From: Nocardioidaceae bacterium
Lineage (GTDB): Bacteria > Actinomycetota > Actinomycetes > Propionibacteriales > Nocardioidaceae
Direction: 5' to 3'
NCBI GenBank assembly: GCA_025934895.1
Contig: JAICWH010000008.1
Coordinates: forward strand, 1 to 45,697
DNA: 45,697 bases
Shown here: positions 26,762-36,289 of the stretch, piece by piece
Numbering within the stretch: the first letter of the stretch is position 1
How the letters are laid out: every line of letters starts with the position of its first letter
The notes under the pieces: generated by a model
The model's database searches: none
Seen by the model: only the letters and a program-made list of their open reading frames with translations
What the model was told of the DNA's origin: nothing
Program-made: the position numbers and the translations under genes

Positions 26762-28578
26762 CGCTGTGGCACCGGCGAGTGCACCACGACGTGCTGCACC
26801 GGGACGTCGTACTTCGCGCGCGCGTCGGCCACCACGTTGTGGCGGAGCCAGGTGGACCGGTCCTCGGGCTGGGTGGCGATCACGACGTGGTCGGGCCTGA
26901 ACTCGCGCATCGCCTTGTCGAGCGCCACCGGAGGCCGGTAGTCGCCGAGCTCGCCGCGAACCGTGAGGCCGAGGGACTGCAGGTCGCCGAGGGTCTGGTC
27001 CAGCCGCTGCTGAGCCGCCTCTGTGGTCGCCTGCCACACGAACGCTGCACCTTCGCGGTCGGCCTGACCGGTGTCGACCGGGTTGGCCGGTACGACGACG
27101 AGGTACTCGGCCTGCTCGCTGCCGCTCAGCCCCTGCAGGGCGTCGTGCAGCTCGCTCTCACCCATCGTCTGGTTGGCGAGCACGACGACGCGGTGCACCG
27201 GCGTGTCCGTAGCGGAGGAGACCAGCTCGTCGGCACTGACGGAGCCGCCACGCGCGCGGGTGACGAAGTAGAGCACCAGCACCACGGCCCAGGACAGCAG
27301 GCTGAGCAGCAGCTGCGACCGGGTGTCGTGGGTCAGGCCCATCTGCACCAGCACCTCGAGGATGCCGGCGCCGGCGAGGATGGTGAGCACCGGGAAGAAC
27401 CACATCTTGACCTTGAGGTCGGGGTTCGGCGTGCGCCGCCGCAGGACGAACTCCGAGGCGGCGATCAGCAGGTAGACGAACAGGATCACCGCCCCCGAGG
27501 AGTTCAGCAGCAGCAGGAACACGGTGTCCGGAGAGACGTAGGCCGCGATCACGCTGAGGAACCCGATCACGGTGGAGGCCAGGATCGCCCAGACCGGCAC
27601 GCCGCGGGAGTTGACGGTGATCAGCCGCATCGGGGCCTCCCGCCGGGCGGCGAGCACGAACAGCATCCGGGAGGCGGTGTAGAGCCCCGAGTTGAGGCAG
27701 GAGAGCACGGCGGTCAGCACGACCGCGTTCATGATGTGGTCGGCGTAGGGGATCCCCATCTGCTTGAACGCGGCGACGTACGGCGATGCGCCGAGCTGGC
27801 TGTCGTTCCACGGGACGATGCAGACCAGCAGGATCATCGAGCCCACGAAGAACGTGGCGACGCGGAAGATCACCGACTGCGTGGCTTTGGCGATCGCCTT
27901 CTCCGGGTCGTGGGACTCCGCCGCCGCCACCGTGGCGATCTCGGCACCGACCATCGAGAAGACCACGACGACGATGCTGGAGAAGATCGCGCTGGCACCG
28001 TGCGGCAGGAACCCGCCGTGGCTGGTCATGTTGCTCACGTCGAAGCCGTGGTTCGGCCACAGCCCGATGACGTAGAGGGTGCCGAGCACCAGGAAGGCCA
28101 TGATCGCGAAGACCTTGATGCCAGCGAACCAGTACTCGAACTCGCCGTAGGAGCCGACGGAGATGAGGTTGGTGGCCGTCATCAGCGTCATCAGGATGAG
28201 GGAGAGGAGCCACAGCGGAGCGTCGATCCAGAAGGTGAGGATCTTCGCGCCGGCCACAGCCTCGAAGCCGACGACGATCACCCAGAAGTACCAGTACAGC
28301 CAGGCGACCGAGAAGCCCGCCCAGCCGCCGAGCGCCATCCGCGCGTAGTCGGCGAAGGAGCCGGTCGACGGGTTGGCGGTGGCCATCTCGCCGAGCATCC
28401 GCATCACCAGCACGATCAGCACGCCGGTGATGAGGTAGCTGAGGAAGGCGGCGGGGCCGGTCTGGCTGATGACCACCCCGGACCCGACGAACAGCCCCGC
28501 GCCGATGACTCCACCGATCGCGATCATGGTCAGGTGACGCTGCTTCAGGCCTTTTTGGAGCGTGGTGGGTCCGGTCAT
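26758..28578 (-). CDS. APC-family amino acid permease with C-terminal stress-protein-like domain
   Basis: Residues 1 to about 455 form a 12-helix amino acid/GABA permease of the AAT group: GLKQRHLTMIAIGGVIGAGLFVGSG at the N-terminus (helix 1 substrate motif GxGxG-like), FADYARMALGGWAGF and EIATVAAAESHDPEKAI. Residues 457-606 are a soluble alpha/beta domain (PVHRVVVLANQTMG, EYLVVVPANPVD, PDHVVIATQPEDRSTWLRHNVV) like the universal stress protein/cytoplasmic domains attached to some transporters. Ordinary GabP-type proteins have about 460 residues. Substrate not identifiable. Confidence 0.88.
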   Translation of the reverse strand: MTGPTTLQKGLKQRHLTMIAIGGVIGAGLFVGSGVVISQTGPAAFLSYLITGVLIVLVMRMLGEMATANPSTGSFADYARMALGGWAGFSVAWLYWYFWVIVVGFEAVAGAKILTFWIDAPLWLLSLILMTLMTATNLISVGSYGEFEYWFAGIKVFAIMAFLVLGTLYVIGLWPNHGFDVSNMTSHGGFLPHGASAIFSSIVVVVFSMVGAEIATVAAAESHDPEKAIAKATQSVIFRVATFFVGSMILLVCIVPWNDSQLGASPYVAAFKQMGIPYADHIMNAVVLTAVLSCLNSGLYTASRMLFVLAARREAPMRLITVNSRGVPVWAILASTVIGFLSVIAAYVSPDTVFLLLLNSSGAVILFVYLLIAASEFVLRRRTPNPDLKVKMWFFPVLTILAGAGILEVLVQMGLTHDTRSQLLLSLLSWAVVLVLYFVTRARGGSVSADELVSSATDTPVHRVVVLANQTMGESELHDALQGLSGSEQAEYLVVVPANPVDTGQADREGAAFVWQATTEAAQQRLDQTLGDLQSLGLTVRGELGDYRPPVALDKAMREFRPDHVVIATQPEDRSTWLRHNVVADARAKYDVPVQHVVVHSPVPQR

Positions 28579-28685
28579 CGACGTCCTCGCATCTGCTCGA
28601 CGGGCTCAGGGCTCGACCGGGGTCCTACCCCGGACCCGAGTCTTTGTATCAGGTCGCCGGTCGAATCCGCGCTACCGTCGCCGGT

Positions 28686-28697
28686 TAGGGTCCTCGG
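28686..28697 (+). promoter_or_regulatory. -10 element of the PrmC-like gene, leaderless
   Basis: TAGGGT at 28686-28691 lies six nt before the GTG start at 28698, the spacing expected for a leaderless transcript. The -35 region is not clear. Confidence 0.5.
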
Positions 28698-29480
28698 GTG
28701 TCCGAGCGGCCCGCTCCGCCGCCCCAGCTGGTCACCCGGCTGCGGGCCGCGGGCTGCGTGTTCGCCGAGGACGAGGCGACGCTCCTCGTGGAGGAGGCCC
28801 GCTCCCCCGACGAGTTGGCGGCGATGGTGGCTCGGCGGGTAGCCGGAGAGCCGCTGGAGCAGGTGGTCGGCTGGGCGGAGTTCTGCGGCCTGCGGGTCGT
28901 CGTCGCACCCGGCGTCTTCGTGCCGCGGCGCCGCACGGAGCTGATGGTGCGTGAGGCGGCCGCCGTGCTGGACGGGCTCGGGCACCCGGTCGCCGTCGAC
29001 CTGTGCTGCGGCTGCGGAGCGGTGGCGGCGGCGTTGCTGGACGCGCTGGCCGGCCTCGAGGTGCATGCGTGCGACATCGACCCGGCGGCAGTGGCGTGCG
29101 CCCGCCGCAACCTGCCCGCTGGGCGGGTCCACCACGGGGACCTCTTCGACGCCCTGCCGGCGCGGCTGAGGGGCCGGGTCGACGTGCTGACGGCCAACAC
29201 CCCCTACGTCCCGACCGGGGCGATCGCCACCATGCCTCCCGAGGCCCGCGACCACGAGCCGATGGTCGCCCTCGACGGTGGCCCTGACGGGCTCGACGTC
29301 GCGCGGCGCGTGGCGGCTGCGGCTTCCTCGTGGCTCACGGCCGGCGGCTCGCTGCTGGTCGAGACGAGCCAGCCGCAGGCACCGGTCCTGGCCGAGGTCT
29401 TCGCGGACCACCGGCTGGCTCCCCGTGTGGTCACCTCGCGGGAGCTGGACGCGACCGTGCTGGTCGGCCGGTCGCCCTGA
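28698..29480 (+). CDS. PrmC/HemK-related protein N5-glutamine methyltransferase-like enzyme
   Basis: Class I SAM methyltransferase of 260 aa. It has an N-terminal helical part with GEPLEQVVGWAEFCGLRV, the SAM loop DLCCGCGAVAAAL (residues 101-113), acidic ribose-binding HACDIDP and NTPYVP (N167-Y170) where true PrmC has NPPY. This matches the PrmC-related subfamily of unknown substrate. Canonical PrmC lies near prfA, not seen here. GTG start with a leaderless-type -10. Confidence 0.82.
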   Translation: MSERPAPPPQLVTRLRAAGCVFAEDEATLLVEEARSPDELAAMVARRVAGEPLEQVVGWAEFCGLRVVVAPGVFVPRRRTELMVREAAAVLDGLGHPVAVDLCCGCGAVAAALLDALAGLEVHACDIDPAAVACARRNLPAGRVHHGDLFDALPARLRGRVDVLTANTPYVPTGAIATMPPEARDHEPMVALDGGPDGLDVARRVAAAASSWLTAGGSLLVETSQPQAPVLAEVFADHRLAPRVVTSRELDATVLVGRSP

Positions 29481-29562
29481 GACGCCCGGGGCCTGAGACG
29501 GCCGGGGGCCTGAGACGCCGAGGTGCCTGAGCCGCCCGGGGGCCTGAGCCGCCCAGGCCTCA
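29476..29562. repeat. 17-bp repeat array between two convergent genes
   Basis: Five units beginning CCTGAG(A/C)CG, at 29476, 29492, 29509, 29526 and 29543, fill the whole gap between the PrmC-like gene and bioN. The first unit holds the TGA stop of the upstream gene and the last borders the stop of bioN. GGCCTG (29541-29546) can pair with CAGGCC at 29554-29559, so the array might act as a two-way transcription block. Confidence 0.75.
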
Positions 29563-30165
29563 GTCGTCGAGGCCGCGGGCGGTCAGCGCCTCGCCGAGGG
29601 CATCCGCGTGCCGCAGCGACCGGACGATGAGGGGTACGGCGAACGCGCGCGGGCTCGCGCCCAGGCCCCGGGCCAGCTGCGCGTCACGGACCTCCTCGGC
29701 GAGCCCCGCCACGACCGGCACGCACCGGATGCCCAGGGCGATCAGCAGCCCGATCCGCTCGGGGTCGACCCGCAGCACCCGCAACGGCCGGCAGCCGGTG
29801 ACCACGGCGTCGACCAGGTCCGTCGTACGCGTGGTGAGGGTGACCAGGGACGCGAGCAGCACCAGCGCGGCCAGCACCCCGACCACGACGCCGGCCCGCT
29901 CCCAGCCGTTGACCACCACGTGGAAGACCGCCGTGAAGCCGAGGATCCAGACCAGGGGGCGGAGCTGGCCCAGCGCGACACGCACGGGGAGACCGGCGAC
30001 GGGGTACCCGGCGAGCACCGCCGCGAGTGCGGCGGCGACCTGCCACGGACGGTCGAGGAACACCGAGAGCACGCCGACAGCGACCATGGCGAGCAGCTTG
30101 GTCCCGGCCGGCAGCCGGTGCAGCACCGAGGACCCGGGGACGTAGAGGCCGATCGTGCTGGTCAC
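29560..30165 (-). CDS. bioN: Biotin ECF transporter transmembrane subunit EcfT/BioN
   Basis: Coupling membrane subunit of the energy-coupling-factor transporter (CbiQ/BioN family), 201 aa with four to five hydrophobic segments. The two coupling motifs with Ala-Arg-Gly are visible: AQLARGLGASPRAF and ALTARGLDD at the C-terminus; they contact the ATPase. The GTG start overlaps the ATPase stop as GTGA. Assigned to biotin because bioY heads the operon. Confidence 0.88.
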   Translation of the reverse strand: MTSTIGLYVPGSSVLHRLPAGTKLLAMVAVGVLSVFLDRPWQVAAALAAVLAGYPVAGLPVRVALGQLRPLVWILGFTAVFHVVVNGWERAGVVVGVLAALVLLASLVTLTTRTTDLVDAVVTGCRPLRVLRVDPERIGLLIALGIRCVPVVAGLAEEVRDAQLARGLGASPRAFAVPLIVRSLRHADALGEALTARGLDD

Positions 30166-30842
30166 GTCATCAGCGTCCGGTAGTGCCGCACTGCTGCGGC
30201 GGGCGCGTCGTCGAGCACCAGCCGTCCCTCGTCGAAGACCAGCACCCGGTCGAAGCCGTCGAGGAGGTCGAGGTGGTGGGTGACCAGGAGCACCTGCTGC
30301 GGGAGCCCTGCGACGACGCGGGCGACCAGCTGGGCGTTCCTGAGGTCGAGCAGGGTCGTCGGCTCGTCCATCACCAGCAACGCCGGTTCGGTCACCAGGA
30401 CCGAGGCCAGCGCCAGCATCTGCTTCTGGCCGCCGGACAGCAGGTGCGCGGGATGGTCCTGGTAGCCGCCCAGTCCGTAGGCGACCAGGGTCTTCTCGAC
30501 GCGGGAGCGGGCGTCGGCCTTGGCCATCCCTCGACGCCGCAGCCCGAACGCGACGTCCTCCGCCACGGTCGGCATCACGATCTGGGCGTCCGGGTCGGTG
30601 AAGCAGAAGCCGACCCGGCGGCGCACCTCACGACCCTGCGACCGCGTGTCCAGACCGTCCACCGTGACCCGTCCCGCGCTGGGGAGCACCAGGCCGTTGA
30701 GCAGCCGGGCGAAGGTCGACTTGCCGGAGCCGTTGGCTCCCACGACGCCCACGCGCTGCTCCTCGAGCCGGACGGTGACCTCCGAGAGCACGGTCCGCTC
30801 GCCGTAGCGGTGGCTGACCCCGACCGCCTCGATCACCGGCAT
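30162..30842 (-). CDS. bioM: Biotin ECF transporter ATPase EcfA/BioM
   Basis: 226-aa ATPase with Walker A GANGSGKS (about residues 33-40), Q-loop DPDAQIV typical of ECF ATPases, signature LLSGGQKQML, Walker B LLVMDEPTTLLD and switch His in VTHHLD. Its ATG start (30842) lies within the last 10 nt of the thiolase gene. Only one EcfA is present, as in the BioMNY systems of actinobacteria and proteobacteria. Confidence 0.92.
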   Translation of the reverse strand: MPVIEAVGVSHRYGERTVLSEVTVRLEEQRVGVVGANGSGKSTFARLLNGLVLPSAGRVTVDGLDTRSQGREVRRRVGFCFTDPDAQIVMPTVAEDVAFGLRRRGMAKADARSRVEKTLVAYGLGGYQDHPAHLLSGGQKQMLALASVLVTEPALLVMDEPTTLLDLRNAQLVARVVAGLPQQVLLVTHHLDLLDGFDRVLVFDEGRLVLDDAPAAAVRHYRTLMT

Positions 30843-31978
30843 CGCTCGACCACCATGGCAACCCCCTGGCCGCCGCCGACCGCGATGGCCGCCAACCCGT
30901 ACCGGCCGCCGTCGGCGCGCACCAGCTGCGAGAACAGCCGGACCAGAAGCACCGCGCCCGACGCCCCCCACGGGTGGCCGAGCGCCAGCGCGCCGCCCTC
31001 CACGCAGACCCGCTCGGGGTCGAGCGACAGTGCGTCGCAGCAGGCGAGCACCTGGCCGGCGAACGCCTCGTTGACCTCGATGACGTCGAGGTCGGCCAGG
31101 CTCAGCCCGGCCGCGGCCAGTGCCTGCTCGGTGGCCGGCACCACGCCCAGGCCGGGGAGGTTCGGGTCGACGCCGGCGGTGGCCGCGGCGAGCACCCGCA
31201 GGCCGGGTACGTCGAGCCGCCGGTGCGTTTGCGCGTCGACCAGGGCGACCACCGCCGCGCCGTCGTTGACCCCGCAGGCGTTGCCGGCCGTGACGGTCCC
31301 GCCCTCCGCCGCGGCCCGGAAGGCCGGCCGCAGGCGGCCCAGCCGCTCGAGGCCGAGTCCGACACGGGGCCGCTCGTCGCGGGACACCCCGTGAACGGGG
31401 ACCACCTCGGTGTCGAAGCCGCCCGCGTTCCGCGTTGCCACGGCGAGCGCGTGCGAGCGCGCGGCATAGGCGTCCTGGCGGGCCCGGGACACCCCGGCCT
31501 TCTCCGCCAGCAGGTCGGCGGCGTAGCCCATGTCCGGGTCGCCGATCCCGGCCGGTGCGAACGGCGCCCGGTCGTAGCGAACCGGCGGGTCGCCGGGCCA
31601 GAACCGCAGCGGAGCGGTCGAGACCGACTCGACACCGCCGGCGAGGACGACGCCCGAGGAGCCCCGCAGGAGGGCGACGCCGACCTCCACGGCGGCGAGG
31701 CCGGAACCGCACTGCCGGTCCACGGTCAGAGCCGGTACGTCGACCGGCAGACCCGCGGTCAGGGCGGCGACCCTGGCCACGTTGCCACCCGGGCCCATGC
31801 AGTTGCCCAGCACCACGTCCCGCAGCGGCTCGTCGGGCAGCTCGCCGCCCACCGCCGAGAGGACGGGCGCCGCGAGGTCCGCCGCCGGCACCCGCGCCAG
31901 GGCCCCTCCGGCGGTGCCGATGGGCGCGCGGAGCGCCGCCACCACGACGGGTGCCTCGGACCGGGGATTGGCGCTCAC
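30833..31978 (-). CDS. Thiolase-family acyltransferase lacking the second catalytic cysteine (YhfS-like)
   Basis: 381-aa thiolase. Conserved: nucleophile Cys90 (VDRQCGSGL), NEAFA near residue 303 and His335 (GGALALGHPWGASG). Not conserved: the C-terminal cysteine that acts as base in thiolases; the usual CIGGGQG reads AVGGGQG, with Ala366 at that position. The gene is embedded between an AMP-ligase and the biotin ECF ATPase and overlaps the latter by 10 bp. B. subtilis yhfS (acetyl-CoA acetyltransferase-like) holds the same place in the BirA-controlled yhfUTS operon. Role in biotin precursor or fatty acid turnover is inferred. Confidence 0.85.
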   Translation of the reverse strand: MSANPRSEAPVVVAALRAPIGTAGGALARVPAADLAAPVLSAVGGELPDEPLRDVVLGNCMGPGGNVARVAALTAGLPVDVPALTVDRQCGSGLAAVEVGVALLRGSSGVVLAGGVESVSTAPLRFWPGDPPVRYDRAPFAPAGIGDPDMGYAADLLAEKAGVSRARQDAYAARSHALAVATRNAGGFDTEVVPVHGVSRDERPRVGLGLERLGRLRPAFRAAAEGGTVTAGNACGVNDGAAVVALVDAQTHRRLDVPGLRVLAAATAGVDPNLPGLGVVPATEQALAAAGLSLADLDVIEVNEAFAGQVLACCDALSLDPERVCVEGGALALGHPWGASGAVLLVRLFSQLVRADGGRYGLAAIAVGGGQGVAMVVERCR

Positions 31979-31988
31979 CTCGTGAACG

Positions 31989-32978
31989 CTAGACCAGCCG
32001 CCGCGCCCTGCCTCCGTCCCCGGACAGCAGTGAGACCAGCGCCTGGCGGTCCACCTTGCCCGCTGCGGTCTGCGGAAGCGGGTCCAGGTGGAACCAGAGC
32101 CGGGGGCGAGCGGCTCGAGCCAGCTCGTCCTTGGCCACGGCGACCAGCTCCGGGTGGTCGGACGCGCTGGTCAGCACGACGGCCAGCAGCATCCCCCAGG
32201 TCTGGTGGGGGAGCCCGACCACGCTGACCTGGCCCGCGGCGCGGGCGGCCAGCGCGCTCTCCACCTCCGCGAGGCAGACGGTGCTGCCGCCGACGGTGAC
32301 CGCACCCGGGCGCCCGGTCACGGTCAGCCGGCCGTCCCGGAGCACGCCGGTGTCGCCGACGGTGGCGAAACCGTCCCCGCTCCGGCGCAGGGGGCCGGGC
32401 GGTCCGTCGTACCCGGCGCAGAGGTACGGCGAGCGCGCCCACACCTCCCCGCCGCGGACCGCCACCTCGACCCCGGGGAAGGCGCGGAGGTCCTCGACGT
32501 GCGACCCCCAGGCGACGAACGAGAGCTCGGCCGCCCCGTAGTAGTGGTGCACCCGGGCTCCGGCCGCCGCCGCGCGGTCGTGCAGGGCCGGGGACAGCCG
32601 GTCGCCGGCCACCACGACGGTGGTGCCCTCCAGCGGCAGGTCCTCGTCGAGGGCCCGGGTCAGCGTCGAGGGGGTCAGGTGAGCATGCGTCGCGGAGCCG
32701 GCGTCGTCGACGAGGACGGCCGAGACGGAGACGGTGTGCACCGCCGCGAACAGGTTCATGGTCGCGCTCAGCGGGCCGGGCACCCAGACCAGCGACGACG
32801 AGGAGAGACGGGTCAGCTCGGTGACCGCCGGGAACGAGGAGGTCCACGACTCCGTCGTGCGCGTCACCCAGCGGCCGGCGCCCGAGGTGCCGGACGTGGG
32901 GAGGGCGACCGGGACGCCGTCCGCCCGGGCGGCCAGGAAGCCGGCGACGGAGGAGACCCGGCGCGGGGGCTCAGACAG
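31989..32978 (-). CDS. Short AMP-binding acyl-CoA ligase-like enzyme in the biotin uptake operon (YhfT-like)
   Basis: Adenylate-forming enzyme: ALPTSGTSGAG (P-loop, about residues 25-35), HHYYGAAELSFVAW, GDTGVLRDGRLTVTGR (hinge) and AAGKVDRQAL with the catalytic Lys near 308. At about 329 aa it lacks the roughly 130 residues usually before the P-loop, like short MenE-type ligases. The frame has no ATG/GTG/TTG between the bioY 3' end and the P-loop. The best start is CTG at 32978, with GGGAG 7 nt upstream, overlapping bioY by 8 bp. An ATG at 33131 deep in bioY gives an implausible N-terminus. Substrate unknown; pimelate or a longer acid is a guess. Confidence 0.75.
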   Translation of the reverse strand: MSEPPRRVSSVAGFLAARADGVPVALPTSGTSGAGRWVTRTTESWTSSFPAVTELTRLSSSSLVWVPGPLSATMNLFAAVHTVSVSAVLVDDAGSATHAHLTPSTLTRALDEDLPLEGTTVVVAGDRLSPALHDRAAAAGARVHHYYGAAELSFVAWGSHVEDLRAFPGVEVAVRGGEVWARSPYLCAGYDGPPGPLRRSGDGFATVGDTGVLRDGRLTVTGRPGAVTVGGSTVCLAEVESALAARAAGQVSVVGLPHQTWGMLLAVVLTSASDHPELVAVAKDELARAARPRLWFHLDPLPQTAAGKVDRQALVSLLSGDGGRARRLV

Positions 32979-33564
32979 TGCTGCGCTCCCGTGCGCTCCG
33001 CCTACCGCTGCCCAGCAGTCCCGGGTAGGCCGCGTGCACTCCGCGCGCGACGACTGCGGCCACGACCACCTTGACCGCGTCCCCGGGGAGGTAGACCCAC
33101 GTCGCCACCAGGGCCGCCTCCACCGACACACCGGTGACCGCGGCCACTCCGGCGATGCCGAACGCGTAGAGCACGATGATGCCGCCGACGACGTTGGCCA
33201 CCAGGCCCCAGCTCACCCGGTAGGTCGCGCCGCCCCGCTCGGTCAGCCAGCCGACGACGTACGCCGCGACGGGCCAGCCGACCAGGAAGCCGACCGACGG
33301 GCTGGCGAACACGCCGAGGCCGCCGCGGGGTCCGGCGAGCAGCGGGAGACCCACGGCGACCAGTACCAGCAGCAGGACCACTGACAGGGCGCCGCGGCGC
33401 GCGCCTATCACGGCGCCGGCGAGGATGACGCCGAGGGACTGCGCGGTGATCGGGACGGTGAACCCCGGGGGCAGGAACGCGGGGACCAGGCCGAGGGCGG
33501 CGACGACCCCGGTGAAGGTCGCGATCAGCGCGAGGTCACGCGAGGTGGATCGGGGGGCCGGCAT
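32971..33564 (-). CDS. bioY: Biotin transporter substrate-binding subunit BioY
   Basis: Membrane S-component that binds biotin, 197 aa, six hydrophobic helices. Family signatures visible: VPITAQSLGVILAGAVIGARRGALS, LPLLAGPRGGLGVFASPSVGFLVGWPVAAYVVG and PGDAVKVVVAAVVA. First gene of bioY-ligase-thiolase-bioM-bioN. It starts 7 nt after a TAGACT box, so it is likely transcribed independently of the upstream peptidase gene. Confidence 0.93.
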   Translation of the reverse strand: MPAPRSTSRDLALIATFTGVVAALGLVPAFLPPGFTVPITAQSLGVILAGAVIGARRGALSVVLLLVLVAVGLPLLAGPRGGLGVFASPSVGFLVGWPVAAYVVGWLTERGGATYRVSWGLVANVVGGIIVLYAFGIAGVAAVTGVSVEAALVATWVYLPGDAVKVVVAAVVARGVHAAYPGLLGSGRRSARERSTV

Positions 33565-33577
33565 GCGAGGGAGTCTA
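33565..33577 (-). promoter_or_regulatory. -10 element of the bioY operon, overlapping the upstream stop codon
   Basis: TAGACT at 33577-33572 is seven nt before the bioY ATG. Its first three bases are the TAG stop codon of the metallopeptidase gene. A GCGACA about 20 nt upstream might serve as a weak -35. No BirA- or BioQ-type palindrome was recognised. Confidence 0.5.
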
Positions 33578-34474
33578 GAGCTGCCGGGCTCCGAAGGTGT
33601 CGCAGGCCCTGATGGTGCCCTGCTGCAGGCCCGTGGTGAACCACCGCTGTCGCTCGGCGGCGGACCCGTGGGTCCAGGTCTCCGGGTCGACCCGGCCCGA
33701 GCGGCTCTGGATCCGGTCGTCGCCGACGGCGGCCGCCGCGTCGAGGGCCCGGTTGATGTCGTCCTGCGTGAGGTCGGAGATGTAGGGCTGACCGGTGCTG
33801 TCCTCAGCAGTCGTGGCGTGCTTGGTCCAGATGCCGGCGAAGCAGTCGGCCTGCAGCTCCAGGCGCACCGAGTCGCTGGTCGCGCCCTGCTGGGTGCGGA
33901 CCCTGGACATCGTGCCGAGCAGGTCCTGGACGTGGTGGCCGTACTCGTGGGCGACGACGTAGGCAGACGAGAACGGCCCGCCCTTGGCGCCGAGCTGCCC
34001 CTGCAGCATGTCCCGGAAGAAGCTCGTGTCCAGGTAGACGTGCTTGTCGACCGGGCAGTAGAACGGCCCGGTCTGCGAGGAGGCGTTGCCGCACCCGGTC
34101 TGCACGCTGCCGCTGAAGATCTCGGTCTGCGCGCGAGCGTAGGTCCGGCCGGTCTGCCGAGGCAGCTCCGCGGCCCAGAACGACTGGATCGAGTTCACGT
34201 TCGCCACCAGGGCGCAGTCCGAGTCCTGGTTGGCGGCCGCACCGGTCGTGCACTGGTCCAGCGACCCGGCCGCGGGGTCCTGGGAGGAGGAGCCGCCGCC
34301 GAGCTGGCTCTGCACGACGAAGAAGATGATCACCAGCAGGATGCCGCCGAGGCCGCCGCCGACCCGCAGACCGCCGCCCATCGGCAGACCGCCGCCACCG
34401 AACCCGCCGCCACCGCCGCCTCGGCGGTTCCCGACCTGGCTGGTGTCGAGGCGGGCTCGTGGGTTGTAGCGCAT
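33575..34474 (-). CDS. Neutral zinc metallopeptidase, YpfJ family
   Basis: 299-aa membrane-anchored protein: Gly-rich N-terminal 43 residues, one transmembrane helix ([16 protein letters not shown], about 43-58), then an extracytoplasmic catalytic domain. Zinc motif HEYGHH at 176-181 and the downstream [11 protein letters not shown] (Glu207) complete the metal site. Four cysteines (C75, C87, C128, C140) may form disulfides outside the cell. Substrates are unknown. Divergent from the ABC-F gene. Confidence 0.9.
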   Translation of the reverse strand: MRYNPRARLDTSQVGNRRGGGGGGFGGGGLPMGGGLRVGGGLGGILLVIIFFVVQSQLGGGSSSQDPAAGSLDQCTTGAAANQDSDCALVANVNSIQSFWAAELPRQTGRTYARAQTEIFSGSVQTGCGNASSQTGPFYCPVDKHVYLDTSFFRDMLQGQLGAKGGPFSSAYVVAHEYGHHVQDLLGTMSRVRTQQGATSDSVRLELQADCFAGIWTKHATTAEDSTGQPYISDLTQDDINRALDAAAAVGDDRIQSRSGRVDPETWTHGSAAERQRWFTTGLQQGTIRACDTFGARQL

Positions 34475-34588
34475 TCACCGTCGTTGCCCCCGGTTGCGTA
34501 GACTATGCCCATGAGGTGCGCCACCGACTGAGCCCGGACGCCGCTCTGCGTCCGAAATGTTTCCCAGCTCGTCGAGGTTGAGGCTCCT
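34475..34588. promoter_or_regulatory. Divergent promoter region metallopeptidase / ABC-F
   Basis: A 114-bp gap. TAGACTA at 34499-34505 reads TAGTCTA on the other strand, so it may be a shared -10 for both directions; TTCACC about 19 nt upstream could be the plus-strand -35. The ABC-F gene has GAGG 6 nt before its GTG start. Confidence 0.4.
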
Positions 34589-36187
<1,599 letters not shown>

Positions 36188-36225
36188 ACTGCCCCTGCCC
36201 CTTCCGCTGCCCCTGCCCCTGCTTC

Positions 36226-36289
36226 GCCGACCCGGCGCGTCCGCAGGGCCGGAGGGTGCCGACCCGGCTGGTCCGCAGGGGTGCGGCTC
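36226..36289 (-). repeat. Two reverse-oriented copies of the 32-bp intergenic repeat
   Basis: GCCGACCCGGC begins at 36226 and again at 36258, a 32-bp period. The first copy matches the inverse of the downstream 32-bp unit at about 27 of 32 positions; the second is more diverged. They face the four forward copies at 36556-36683 across about 265 bp. Confidence 0.75.
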
